A stretch of 64,000 nt of DNA, from NCBI GenBank assembly GCA_003999685.1, contig CP021223.1, positions 2,790,001 to 2,854,000 of the forward strand, in the 5' to 3' direction. Position numbers and translations under genes: made by a program. Positions 23,627-36,144 of the stretch are shown here, in pieces. The stretch is from Taiwanofungus camphoratus (taxonomy: Eukaryota > Basidiomycota > Agaricomycetes > Polyporales > Taiwanofungaceae). Below the pieces are notes generated by a model. That model ran no database searches and was not told the origin of the DNA. It worked only from the letters and a program-made list of their open reading frames with translations. Within the stretch, counting starts at the first letter, position 1, and every line of letters starts with the position of its first letter.

Positions 23627-24711
23627 ATGCCAGACAGGGAGCTTACTCTCTATGACTTTCGTCGCGAACTTGAGTCTCTGTTCCCTGGTTCTTCCGCAGA
23701 CTATTCCTGCTCAGACCCTACAGCGTCCCGCTTCCCTATCTCATCTGCTCGTGATGAGCCGTACCGTCTGCCATCAGGTTCTGATATGACGCTGACCATG
23801 ACAGCTTCGCTACTCAAGGGCTCATCGGCAATACATATGAGTGCTAATGCCCCCATACACGTCCCTGGTGTTGTCGAGGATGGCAGCCTCACTATCGAAC
23901 ATCCCATCATCGATGTATACCTTTCTGCGCTTTCTCGTGCCTTATGGGACAATCCGCCGATAGCACCACCGAGATGGCCGTCGATATCCGCGGAGAGACT
24001 CAAACTATGTATGGCTCACTATGTGAATGCTCTGCTGAAAAGAGCAGATATCGGCGAATTCACGAGTGAATGTATCGTCGCGCTTGCTGCAATAAAAACG
24101 TTGTTCGGCTGTCGTCCTGCGGCTGCATTTTTTGGGCTTTGGAACATAAATGTAAGGACTAACACGCTAAAGATGATTATTAGGATGAAATGTGTGTTTC
24201 TCTGTTCTGCTTGTGCACAACCGATAAGATGCTGATCATGTGTCATATAGGTTATGACCCAGCGCTCTTTGGCTCCATTCAACAACATCTTGGTAGACAG
24301 TGGTATGCCGAAGCCAAGAGTAGATGCGATGAGCTCATTTGCCAATCGGAGAGACACAAGCTCAAAGTCGCTCATGAAGCTATCCACCATACGGATGCAG
24401 GTGTATTGAAGGTTTGTCCTCCCATACCGCACTTGACTACCTCTGGACGCTCGGATCCGTCTGTTCCGCTACCCTCCACTTCATCCGTACCAAGCAGGCA
24501 CAGGAACATGTCCACTGCTGGCGCGTGCCCCGTGGTTTCCGGTCAGCCGAGTACAATCGCCAACGTGCATTCCAACACAGGACCCAGTTACTGTGATACT
24601 GCGTCTGACTGGCCCACTTCTGCAAACAGGCGTGACGCTCAGATGGGTAAACCCAAAACCGAGGGGAAGACCAAGAGAGAACACCAGGACCGAAGGGTGG
24701 AAACCCCGTAG
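23627..24711 (+). CDS. Tandem unknown-family member 3
   Basis: Two exons (23627-24191, 24251-24711; 59-nt intron in phase 1) give 341 aa. The product is a diverged member of the same unrecognised family. It has SRFPISSARDEPY near residue 38, VPGVVEDGSLTIEHPIIDVY and LSALSRALWDN in the core, then ECIVALAAIKTLFG and FFGLWNINVRTNT before the intron. The second exon begins CYDPALFGS instead of the YHxPPVI block. It lacks the WIGxxECLW motif of members 1 and 2, and ends in a short basic tail (KPKTEGKTKREHQDRR). The reading frame is uninterrupted, so it is probably functional or recently so. Confidence 0.68.
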
Positions 24712-26709
24712 GTGGATGTTTCCAATGCCTCTGAATCTAGCTTGCCCCAGTTGTAAGGGCATCGATTGTGGAGAGGACTTAGCCTAGGACTCGATTGTAG
24801 GACTTAGCTTAGGACTCCCCGGCTCCTCAACTTGTGTCATACAGTATATACGGTACCGCTGGAAATACGTTAAAATCAGATTATGCGTAGTGACGACCAA
24901 TTTGCGGACGTCATTATTGGCGAAAGTTCAACGTATACAACTGTGCCGCCCGCAAGCTCGCACTATTTCCGAGATATTGTTGAGACTGGAGAAACCCACG
25001 GTCTGAGATATGTGCCCTGTTTATATCACCTACCACGATCATCCTGAGTTAATCGCGATCAAAACGATACTTTGTATTTCGGGACCATGAGCCTAGTTTG
25101 ATTTGCGTTCCCTTTCTACGCTGAAAGTTGAAACCCCCCGTTGTCTTGCAGTGACTGCTGTCCATTTCAAGAGTAGACTTCATCAAGCGGGATGCTCGTG
25201 TGAGGGAGAAGGGAATATAGGCGGCGCTACTGGAACTATCGCTTATGAGTATATATGACAATGACATAACTGTAGCTTGGCGTGAGTGGCACCTGCTGAC
25301 TTAGTCTACGTTGCACTTTGGACCAGAGGGTAGTAGCAAGAAATCAATAGGTCATAGTTTGAAGAATCGCTAGTCTAGTGCATGAAGCTGCCATGTTCCT
25401 TGGCAAATATGGTGGTAGTAAACACCTTCAACGTGGCTATGTATATCACCACATACATTAACATCTCTTCGATGTCGGGGACTGGACGTCAATATCTTTG
25501 GCAGGGTTTGTAATGCGTATGACGGTAGATGCACGTATACGTCTGACTACATTGAACTTGCGGTAAGGCGCAAACGATCCAGATTTCAGCTGCCGACAGT
25601 AAAAAAAAATGATCGTCGTAATGTTTCGCCACGACATATTTGTGAACCACGAACCGCCTCAGTGTGCTGATCTGCAGTCAAATCATAGCCCTCAATGGAG
25701 GAGCTTTCAGCTTACCACATCTACAATCCGCAGCGTCGCTCGACATCCAGTCTAACTGGGTGTTGGGGATTTTCAATGATTTTTTGTAATTTAAACTGCT
25801 CTCCCAACAGACGTAGCCCGCGATTGCCGAAAAGCGTAAATCCCGTAAACCTGTGATCATTCAGCTGCCGGACTATCCCAACTCTGTGAAAGGATCCTAC
25901 CTAGTATGATGAATTTAGCTCTTCAAGCTGGCGCTATCATATGTGAAGCTTGAGCCGGCCAACGCCGGCCAGCATAGCGGCTAGTAACAGAGACCACCTG
26001 ATCCCAAGACTTTCTTCCTGGTGTTGCTCATCTGTTCAGCTATCCGGCGGTACAATAGCAAATATGGTCCTACCATTTGTTCACATGCGATTGGATATCA
26101 CATCCGTAAGTGGCCAGGAGTTCATTATCGTCGACTCAGGAGGCATTCGCCAGTAATTGTCGTCAGTGAATGTGCTTTCGCGACTTCCAATCCTGAAGAG
26201 TGCTATATCTTTTCCAAGGGATGCACTAGATTGAATGACAACTTACAGTTGTCATCTTCCGGGATGATGGCGTCGTTCGAGACAAGATATCGACTCCATA
26301 AATGTCCCATGGCCTCAGGATCAAGATCATGAGTTCTCCTAAACCCTTCCAGTGTTGGTCCATGGGGCCAAACAAATTCGACCTATCTCTGCAGCGCTCC
26401 CAAACAACACCGAATGTCTTGAGTGAAGATAACGATGATAGACAAATCCAGTCTTAGCTATTGGCATGGCATTGTAGTTATTTCTTTTCATTCACCTCGC
26501 AGTATTTTTGTACTAAGAGAGCACTGGATGAAAGGCCGGACCGCTCCGCTTTTCCGCCACGTGCAGCAGCACCCAGTCGAGTATCTCGGCCACGGCCCGG
26601 CGGCCCGGCGGCCCCTTCCTATCATTCCGTGTCCTTTAATAACCTCGGGCTCTACCATGGCTCGCTAGCAAAGGTGCCTCAGTTCCTCTGCTTTCTCTAG
26701 ATATCAACC
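24712..26709. other. Intergenic stretch with a small direct repeat
   Basis: An imperfect 25-bp direct repeat (AGGACTTAGCYTAGGACTC plus spacer, two copies, about 24774-24818) follows member 3. Otherwise no gene, RNA or mobile element end was recognised. GC-rich GGCCCGGCGG repeats occur at about 26594-26615, upstream of the aldolase gene. Confidence 0.4.
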
Positions 26710-28000
26710 ATGGCTCAGGCTGTTAACGGAATGAATGGTGCACATGCGGGCTCTGTTTCCCGACCGTTAACGCCAGGCATCTACGCTCCCATACCTACAT
26801 TCTTTACGCCTGGGTCCGAGGATATCGGTCAGGCCTTTTGTGATATGCATTCGTCTAGAGTAAGCTAACCTCATTCTATGGTATGGCACAGATCTGGAAT
26901 CACTCAGGGCTCACGTCGTCCGAGCGGCGAAGGCTGGTGTGCGCCCACTGATTGCTGGTTCAATGGGAGAGGGAGTACATCTCACCCATAGCGAACGAAC
27001 TGCCCTCATTACGGCAACTCGTAACGCTCTCGACGAGGCAGGTTTTCAGCAGGTGCCTATCATCGCGGGTACAGGGACAGGAAGTACCCGTGAATCGGTC
27101 GAGCTCTGCAAGGAAGCTGCGGAAGCCGGCGCGGATTATGCTATTGTCATTGCAAGTGGATATTTTGCCGGGGTGTTGACAGGCAACAAGAAAGCTTTGA
27201 AAGCATTTTGGACTGAAATCGCGGATAAAAGTCCCATACCAGTCCTCATTTATAACTGTAAGCCTTGGGTGCTATTTTGCATGCGACGAATGACATTGAC
27301 AAAATGATCAGATCCCGGTGCCAGTGGAGGCATTGACCTCGACTCGGACCTTATCACAGAACTAGCAATAGAATGCCCTAATCTTGCCGGCGTGAAACTC
27401 ACGTGCGTCACATTTGATTTTGTGATACTTGACTGCCCATGACCGGGCTCGATACACAGGTGTGGTAATGTCGGGAAGCTCACCCGGATCTGTGCAACCG
27501 TCTCAGACTCTTCATTTTCATCTCTATACCCGCGCAAAAACCCTGACGCGCCTTTCCTTGTATTGGGCGGTTTTGCCGACTTCCTTGTCCCTTCATCCTA
27601 TTCCAACGGGCACGGAGCCATCACAGGACTCGCAAACGTCGCCCCTGTGAGTCCTTTATTTTGATACTAGCCCGTAAACTGATATCGAGTCCTGTCGTAT
27701 CTGTCACAGCACACTGTTGTAAGGCTTTTTGAACTGTCGCAAGCGACGCTGAAGGATTCCTCCCTCCTCCCGGAAGCCCAGCGCCTCCAAGGTATCGTCG
27801 GCCGTGCCGACTTCACCATCGCCAAAGCGTCTATCTCGGGCACGAAGGCCCTTATGCAAAAGTTGTATGGCTATGGCGGGCTTCCGCGTAAGCCCCTGCC
27901 GCCAATCGAAACCGAAGCTTTCGAGGCGCTGTGGAACCACCCGCACACGCAGGAGCTCATCAGAGTTGAGCGTGAACTTAGCAGAAAGAGCAGCACCTGA
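26710..28000 (+). CDS. DapA/HOGA-family class I aldolase (dihydrodipicolinate synthase-like)
   Basis: Five exons (26710-26827, 26892-27257, 27312-27402, 27460-27646, 27710-28000) give 350 aa in phase. The fold is the N-acetylneuraminate lyase / dihydrodipicolinate synthase superfamily, a TIM barrel. Key motifs are GSMGEG near residues 62-67, in the place of the GTTGE substrate-binding loop. The catalytic Tyr sits in IYNYPG (about Tyr160) and the Schiff-base Lys in GVKLTCGN (about Lys190). Since fungi make lysine by the aminoadipate route, a role in true lysine synthesis is unlikely. A 4-hydroxy-2-oxoglutarate aldolase or a 2-keto-3-deoxy sugar acid aldolase is more plausible, and the sequence alone does not decide. 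No targeting peptide is obvious. The N-terminal 20 residues are Gly/Ala/Asn-rich. Confidence 0.88.
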
Positions 28001-31000
28001 AATCTTGTGCCAAGGCTGGGTTCATAGCGGTATAGCGGAGACGTAACGCAAAGGTGTCACACATGCGCGGAGATAGACGCGGTACTAGTAGTATCTATCT
28101 TCTCTTGTCATTCACAAAGCAATTGTAATTGTATCACATCGATTTCATTGATCATCTTCAGTTGATTGCTTTCCCACATGCCTTCGGGGACATTCATGAA
28201 GTCACAAGCGAAGAACGCATGGAGAGCAAGAGTTTGAACTCTTGTATGAAAACATGGCAGAAACAAGAAATGACTACGATAGTCGAAATAATCAAATCGC
28301 GCAGCATCAAATTGTATAGCTTCCACACACTAGTTGTAACTAGGCATCGCGGAGTTTGGCTCTCGGCATTTGATCGGGCGATAGGGAGGATCTTGAGAGA
28401 CATTGTATGTTGCATCTTCGCGAGAATTCTTGAATTCAGCGACACTCACACCACTTCATTATTTCGATAAGGTCCAAATTGATTTTCTCAATCTTTATTT
28501 ACCTATCGGTGACAAACGACACCGGCACCCCAGGAAGTGAAGTTGCGCAACTGTCATGCATACCTACACGGTAATTTGCTTGTAACTTGACGAGGTTGCA
28601 GCGACTGTTCAGTCATGTCACCGACGGGACAAATCAGGGATGCCAGCGCACCTCACGGCCGCGGTTCCAATGGCGCCTCGCCCGGTATAGCAGTGCAATA
28701 TCGAGCTTGCTGCAGTTAGACTTCATCAACGCCGACAGTATACTGGAGTATCGATTGCGTACATTTAAAAGGAACAGGCGACCTGAACCGCCTGATCTCG
28801 CGATTTCAGACCCTCTTCAAATAACTACAAGAATCCCCATACATCGATATCATTGAAGTCTGGAACCACCTCATGGAATATCACATGTGGGCCGATGGTC
28901 AGTATGGGACGAAGCCGCTCCCTTTCCAAGACAGAAAGGGAAGAAGCAGAAGCGTACGCGGAGACTGTATCCTTCTTCCCTGTCCTCCTGATGTACCAAA
29001 CCCACTAAATTCACGGGTCCTCGTCAGTCCATCAATATCTTGCACAATCGGATGTGTGTGAACCACTTTAACGAAGGTGCTCGGACGCAATGAAAGCACA
29101 ACAAGCCAACGCCGCGTGAGAGCTGAGAACTGAAGGCCTAATTCGTAGAACGCCGTCCGTGGTTTAAGATTCTCTAGTAGAGCCCGATCTGATTAGCGTG
29201 AAGCTTCCTGTTTACTCCACATATCGCACTTAAGTGTGTGCCCCAGAACGGTGGTAGGTTTATAAGAGCAAACGCATTAAATCCGGGAGAAAAAGGGTGC
29301 GATGGAGACGTTTCCTGAGTACTGTCGGTGAGGACTCGAACAGCGGCGGGAATCCGGGCAGAGACATAATTGTAACAACTGAAGGATCTGATGGCGATAA
29401 CTTCGACGAGGTAGGCGACGAGAAGCTAATTCATTTGACATGAGGCATGAGACGTTTGTACGTACATGAATGCATACGATTCCCGCGAAAGAAGCGCAGA
29501 CGGCAGCTCAAGCTCCCGTCGGCAGAGACATTCGAAATACTTGACTACATGATATATTCTGTCTCTCGCTCTGCTTTTGTTTACGCATCTCGACATATCG
29601 TATAATCCCGTGCAAGGTTCAGGCTGAGCGGCACATCATACAATTCCTAGATAAGCAGCCTGTTGTTGGTATTATGTGGCGGCTGTGATGACCAGCGCCT
29701 CCAAACGAAAGTGCAAGTTACAAGCGCACAGGAACACGGACCAAAATACATTGACTCACTGAAAGAGCACCGTCTATGAGTTGCACAGTACTTGGACGCA
29801 CGAGTTGGACTCGTCGATGCCGTGGATAGTATCTGAACGGCCAAAGACAGGGATGGACTAAGGAGGACGAACGCCCCGGTAAGCATGACTCTCGTCAAAG
29901 GATGCAAAAATTGCACAACACAATGCATCCATTGTATACGAAGAAGACACGACCATCTGAATACCTCCTAGGTGTACCGCAGCGCTCGCTACGGAGTCGA
30001 ATACTATTCGGCCTTACATCCGAAGTGAGGGACTCCAAGACCATTTATTGGTCTGGGTTCTTCCATTCTCATGGTATGTACCCTGACAACTACCCAATAC
30101 TTTGGGTTCTTGTCACAGTACATATGAGAGGAAGAACCCAGACCGAAGTATGGGTCTCCGGGCTCACACGGACAAAACATAGCGGGTGCGCTATCCTGCA
30201 GATACCTACGTGCTCTTGGTGTTCCGTTCCAGCCTGGCTAAGCAACTGTGTTCAATAATGATGGCAAATGACACTGGAACGGAGCACTGTGATACAATTT
30301 GATCCGTTACCTTATCTATAGACATAAACCTTCGACCTTGATACGACCACTTCCAATATTAGCGATGGTACCATGTCGCTATAGGCCTACTTGTTATGCG
30401 GCATCGTTGGGGAGGCATGCATGTCGGTCAGGTCGCAAGGGGAGGAACTCACAAGCCAGAGTACTAAGGGGCGAGTTGTCGTTCCTACCCCTCCCTCAAG
30501 CATCATTTATAACTGCGTTCAGCCCCCAGCAGGTGAACACTTTACTCGACAACGTGCCTTGTGATATCGATATCGATGTCTTGGATTGCGGTGTTCATTG
30601 CATTGCCTTGCTCCTGAAACGCCCACGTTCCCGCTCGTGGAGCTATGTTTCATATGGCGCGGACGACTCGAGGCAGCCCGGGATTTAGATCGTGCCCACG
30701 GCACTTGTTTCTGGAACAACCTAGAGGCAAGGCGGCCTTGCAGAGAAGCGCAGAAGTCCACCGATATTTTGCGGTTTGTTTCTTTCATTTCATGCTCCAG
30801 GAATGCGTCCTACCTCGCAGGCATCATCGATGACCTGCTTTAAACCATCAGGCAGCTCTGGCAGCGTGATTTATGCCCCGTTCCGACCTCCATCGGAATG
30901 GGGACGCACGCGGTCTCTGCACTCCGAGTCACGTCAATCATGAGATAGCTTGAGGACAGGGGACGGCGGATATGCTGAGCGATAACAGGATCAATGGGCC

Positions 31001-32099
31001 GGGAAAGCGTTGCGCGGACATTCTGCATTTTATGTCGGTGTGAGAGTGGCCGGCGAAATTCTGCAACACAAAGGGGACGACGATCGTGTGTAAATTTCAC
31101 TGCAGGGGAGTGAGTCACTATGGCTTGAAGACGGTCCGAAACGTGACTGACAGGTTCCTCGTTTTTCATAAGAGGCCACAACGCGAGGCGGACTTGTTAC
31201 TACCTGGCGGAACATGTGACTCCGAGTCCGCTATTCTTCGGTGGAGACCATAATCCAGAAGATCGCTCAACTGTGATCGTTTGTCAAAACTCGTACTACA
31301 TCTACTATGGTTAGGTGGCTTGTTTTTGATGCCTCCGACACCCTCGATGTCCCTCCCGTGATGTCGATCTAGCTCCTCCTTGAGAATGTCGGCTTACTCT
31401 GGGAGCCTGAGCGACATCCATCGGCTGCCTATTGCGATATCTCGAATATATTATTCTAATTATCCAGATCCACTCAATATTCATCGAAATTCCTAGCGTA
31501 AGCCAAGAATAGACCAAAATGGAAACTTATTTGCGCAAAGTTGAAGGATTCACCTGTGACCATTGAGCTACAATAGGGTCGCTGGCCATCAGATGACGGA
31601 GGATACGGAGCACTGCGAATTGACCATATACGATGCTTCCTATAATTGTGCGTGTCATTTCCTTCGTCCGATATCGCAGGTATTACCCATGCCAAAAGAG
31701 GGTTTGAATTCTGACCAGGACGGACGGAGAGGTGGAGGTGGAGCGGGGCTGGTCGGTGCCTGGTCCGCTTTCGGATGCGTCCATCGCATCCGAACCTCCA
31801 GCTGACCCGCTGCATCCGCACCTTGGCTTCCATCCGCCTTTTCCGCTATCTTCAAGGCTATAACCAAGTGTCGATAGCGATGGGCCCCCTTCAACATCCT
31901 TCCCATTCTACATTCATACCGACATGTCTTGTGTTGTTGCTGCACAAATACATCCTGTTCTCGAAATTAAAATCATACCCACACAAGTTGCACACAAGGT
32001 AGCTGTGCTGACTGCAAATAAACACCTTGATCGCTCACATTGAGCCGGTAGAATGATTCGAGGTCTAGATCACCACCTCGTGCAGATTGTCTGCTCTCA
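28001..32099. other. Long gene-poor region (4.1 kb)
   Basis: No gene was recognised. Open frames of up to about 129 codons (for example 30299-30688) carry no motif or splice support. Inverted repeats cluster at 30050-30287. A pyrimidine-rich tract precedes the phosphatase gene. The region could be decayed repeat DNA. Confidence 0.4.
30050..30287. repeat. Cluster of two inverted repeats
   Basis: GGTCTGGGTTCTTCC at about 30050-30064 is matched exactly in reverse complement at about 30129-30143, with extra pairing at CTCAT/ATGAG. A second pair, TCCGTTCCAG near 30223-30232 and its complement CTGGAACGGA near 30274-30283, follows. Both could form hairpins. Target duplications were not found, so the origin as a foldback element is unproven. 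Confidence 0.5.
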
Positions 32100-32684
32100 A
32101 TGATCCGTTCACTCACTGTTGACGACGACTACTTTACGCGCCGAGCCCTCCGTGCCACATGTATTCAACGATCCCCCTTGGATGACTTTCATCCACAAGC
32201 GAGCGAGATCATCCCTGGGCTCTTTGTGTGCGATGCATACACTGCATCGTCCCCTGCCATAATTGACGGTCTTGGCATCACGCACGTTGCCTCCGTTCTG
32301 AAGCGGGCGTGGTACCGGTATCCGCGCGAGATCGAACACATTTGCATTCCCATAGACGACACGAGACAGGCCTCTCTACTGGGATATCTGGACCACACGA
32401 TGGCTTGGATGCAGGACGCTTTGCGCCGGAAAGGCAGAGTCATGGTCCACTGCGTGTGGGGCATGAGCAGGAGCGCGAGTGTTGCGATTGCATATCTCAT
32501 GGTTACGGAGCACATGTCCCTGGAGGACGCTCTCAAGCTTGTCAGATCAAAAAGACAAGTCGTTAGACCGAACAGCGGTTTTTTGGCGCAGCTGAAGGTG
32601 TATGAAAAGGTATTACGAGCGAGGGAAAAGCGGAGGAGAGAATGTGAGCGGATGTTTGATACAATCAAGCTGTATGATGATTAG
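32100..32684 (+). CDS. Dual-specificity protein phosphatase
   Basis: A single exon encodes 194 aa, the typical size of an atypical DUSP with only a catalytic domain. The domain starts near residue 34 (ASEIIPGLFVCDAY). The signature loop is HCVWGMSRS, with catalytic Cys118 and Arg124 (C-X5-R). The general-acid Asp lies in IPIDDT, residues 84-88. A helix LEDALKLVRSKRQVVRPN follows, as in this family, and the C-terminus is basic. Such enzymes remove phosphate from Tyr and Ser/Thr, often on MAP kinases. The substrate cannot be told here. No membrane or targeting signal is visible. It is one of only two intronless complete genes in the window. Confidence 0.9.
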   Translation: MIRSLTVDDDYFTRRALRATCIQRSPLDDFHPQASEIIPGLFVCDAYTASSPAIIDGLGITHVASVLKRAWYRYPREIEHICIPIDDTRQASLLGYLDHTMAWMQDALRRKGRVMVHCVWGMSRSASVAIAYLMVTEHMSLEDALKLVRSKRQVVRPNSGFLAQLKVYEKVLRAREKRRRECERMFDTIKLYDD

Positions 32685-34491
32685 ATTCTGTATTTCTATC
32701 CCGTAAAAATGAGAAATTCCTTTGCCTCATTGCATTGCAAGACTGCAACCTGCTGTCTGAGAGACGTCTTAAGCATGAACATCGTTCGCTGTCATCTTGA
32801 AGGTTCTGCAGTCTGGGTTTACTCCGTTCCGACCAGGTCTCGTTGCATCGATTAAGGAAAACTGTTCGCGTTACAAACCAGACCGACCCTCGATGCTACA
32901 GCATGGCTGCCTCGATGACCTCGGCTAAGCAGTTCCTGTCGCAACAATAACAGTCCGAAATGAAATGCAGTCTTGACGTTATCACACAGCGCCCCATTGC
33001 GACGAGGCCACTTCTTCATGTCGTCTTTATTCGCGCCCCTCGATGGAATCATGGCTTTTTCTCACCTAGCACCAGCAGTTTCGGATTCAGCCCAAACAGT
33101 CCTTCTCCTTAGAAAGAGCCGCCCATTGACTCGGGATCGGGCCCAGGCCCGACGTCACTTTGAGAAATTGCGGTTTCGTGCATCCGTATACCACAAACAA
33201 AGCTTCAGGGGAAGTCTTCGGGTTAACGTTATACAGTAACGCCCGTACACGAGATGCTAAAGAATGCTATATGGTAGTATGCTTTTGATGAAATCCTTGG
33301 AACGTTGGGAAGTCGATTATGAATGAGTAAGAGTAAACATGCCAGTTGAAGGGCTGGCCCCAAGACATGGACGGACCATGGCCGTTGGCAGTTGTATCAT
33401 GATTGGCACAGTGCATCCGTCTTGTCATCGTGCGTATCCAACCGATCCCATGACAAGGGTAACGAGCCACATGAGAAGAACTTTCAGAACTCCAAGAATG
33501 TTTGCCCGCCGACATCGTGTGTCGACTTTAGTACCTACAATCTATCTTCATATGTGCGAATAACATATCAGTCTTCTAAAAACGGGGAGTCCAAAAGCAG
33601 GGCCAAATTACAGTTGTCTGTTCGCCACGAGGATCACCTCGTTCGTTGTCTCGCTGCACTTCCAGAGTCCCCAGCACGATAATTTAATAAAATACGAGCG
33701 GAGGATGTGAGAATCTAATTTGGTCAGAACGCGCGCATCGTGCGCATCGGCTACCAGTCACAGTAGTACAAGAAGAAAGCTTTCAAAATCGCATGCAAGT
33801 CAGAGAACGGCCTGGGTAACCCGAGTCGTCGCTAAATAGAGTATGTGAAGCATGGAGGAACAAAGAACAATGAAATGGATTGGGCCGGATTCAAGCCGAT
33901 ATGTGTGTAGCCCAAACGCAAGCCACGGCGCAAGTCCAATAGGCCTGGCGCGACTGTGACCAGACGCGATTCGTACGCGTCTCAATTGCACATGATCATC
34001 CTCTAAAAATGCCTTTTGCCGCAGCTTCATTTCCCGATTCTATTGTGCGCGTAGCTGTTGAATCAAGTCCTCTATAGCCTTTCTGTACTCAACGGACGAT
34101 CCCTCAGATTCATGCAACCCCTTGCTCTAGCCCGCTAGAACCGACCTGGACGCCAATGAGGCTCTGCGCACTCTGCAAGTCCAGGTCCGCACAATGCTGT
34201 TGCAGGCGGCAGCCGTGAGATAAGGCTTCTCCTATCGCTATTATTCTTGCCCAATCACGGAAAAACCTCAACTTGCTTGGTAAAGCCACCTAGCCCCTTT
34301 TGCATGAACCGCAATCGCTGGTATTAACACAAGGTACGTGTCTGCGATACGACGCAACGGACTCAAATAAGAGTAATTATTCCCCCATAAAGCTTTTCCT
34401 GCGTCAGGCCAGGGAGTGGTACATATACAGTGCCAGTATAGGCTATCTTGTTGACCAGACTTGCGCCTCTCTACGGTTGTGCCTATACGTC
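32685..34491. other. Intergenic stretch, no gene seen
   Basis: Short open frames only, none with motifs. The 230 bp before 34492 stay open in the same frame as the downstream gene from about 34300. This is probably chance, because the family start is at 34492 and a TATA-like ATATACAG precedes it. Confidence 0.4.
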
Positions 34492-36016
34492 ATGTCGCAA
34501 GAGGAGGCCCTCACCCCGTCCCAGATAGCTGCTATTAGACAAGCGGCATCCGACCTCCTTCCCCGATGCCAGTCATTCCTGGCGTCACTGATTCGACTCG
34601 ATACCACCAATCCGCCGGGGCGCAACTATCCCGAATGCGCCCGTCTCATCGGCGACACCCTCGCCTCCTTGGGGTACGCGGTCGAGTACATCGAGGTGCC
34701 CGCCGAACAGCTCGGCAGGCTTGCGCCCTCGGGCGAGGGCCTGCCGCGCGTGAACGTCGTGGGTAGAATGCCGGGAAGTGGCAGAGAGAAGGGTAGGACG
34801 TTGCATGTCAACGGGCATTTTGACGTGGTGCCCGTTGGAACCGCCGCGAGGTGGACGCACCCGCCGTTCGGCGCGGAGGTACATGGAGGAAGGATGTACG
34901 GACGCGGGGCGGCCGACATGAAGGGAGGCATCGCTGCCCAGGTGTGCATCTTGGCGTTCGCCGTTCCGTCATAATTCCGTTCCATGTCCGATGATCTGTG
35001 CGCGCTCAGATTTTCGCGGTAGAGGCGATCAAGGAGGCAGGTCTGAAGCTGAAGGGCAACATTGAGCAGTCGGGAGTGGTCGATGAAGAGACCACTGGCA
35101 ACCGGAATGCTGGGATGGGTTATCTTGTCGACAATGGTTACGTCAGGGCCGACAAGATCGACGCAGTGGTCATCACCGAACCATTGAATACCACCAACGT
35201 ATGCTGCGGCCGTGCGTCCTCTCCGTTCTGACCTACTGCTGCGTCCTCAAACCGGGTCCCTTCTTGTGAACCGTGTTCAGACCGGGGTACGATCTGGGGC
35301 ACAGTGGTCTTTCACGGTAGACTCTCTCATGGCTCGATGCCCGGTCTCGGCATAAACGCCTTGCAGTATGCATGCTCGTTTGTACATCTTGCCACGACCA
35401 CGCTCGGGCCCAAGCTCGCCACGCGCGTCGACAGGCGTGTCATCCCCCCCGAGGCGCAGGTTGCATCACTCGCGTTCACGGTCCTGAAGGCTGGTGACAA
35501 CATCAACAGTGTGCCGGATACTGCGAGTGTATCGTTCGACCGGCGGCTTGTTCCCGGGGAGACGCTCGCGGGCGCACGCCAAGAAATAATGGACGTTCTG
35601 GGCACGTTGAGAGGGACGACGGGGTTTGAGGATCTAGTGTACGAGTACAAGGAGAACTACGCTACAGAGGCGACTTGGGTAGACCCCAATCTGCCGATCT
35701 CCCTCGCCTTCCAAGACGCCATCAAGACTATAACAGGCCAGCAGGCAGGCATTGTCTGCTCTCCCGGTAGTGATGACCAGGTCGGTGATATGATTGTGTC
35801 TCTTGTGACGCACGCTGACGGTGTGGTCGATCGTCGTAGCGCTTCCCTGTGCACAGCCTGACGCCTTCTATACAGTCGACGATCATCTATGGACCGGGAT
35901 GCATTTCTGAGGCGCATGTCACGGATGAGAGCATAGATATAGAGCGTGAGCTTAAAGTAGGAATAGAGGTCATGGCTCTGGCGTTTGCACGCTTTCTTGG
36001 TGTGGAGAAGGCTTGA
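34492..36016 (+). CDS. M20-family metallo-amidohydrolase (ArgE/DapE-like)
   Basis: Four exons (34492-34941, 35010-35211, 35281-35780, 35840-36016) give 442 aa. The M20 dinuclear-zinc pattern is complete. [12 protein letters not shown] holds the His109-X-Asp111 ligand pair, and [10 protein letters not shown] holds the bridging Asp142. [13 protein letters not shown] supplies the Glu176-Glu177 base and ligand. [20 protein letters not shown] and [14 protein letters not shown] are the dimerisation-domain signatures. The family cleaves amide bonds in acetylornithine, succinyl-diaminopimelate, acylated amino acids or small peptides. The fungal substrate is not determinable here. No secretion signal is seen, so the enzyme is probably cytosolic. 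An upstream in-frame ATG at 34300 is less likely the start. Confidence 0.88.
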
Positions 36017-36144
36017 AATCAGTGCCTGCGGACACCAGTTGAGTGCGAGCTGCTTCGTGCCTGGTATTTAAAGCTCTGACATATTTCGGCCGATAGGTTG
36101 TGTGATCCTGTTAATGAAGCTGGGCATCTGCATCTGATGGACTT

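Noticed and set aside
29310-29345. tRNA-like T-loop (TTCGAGTC on the minus strand)
   Set aside because: The flanking bases do not form a T stem or acceptor stem, and no anticodon arm can be placed.
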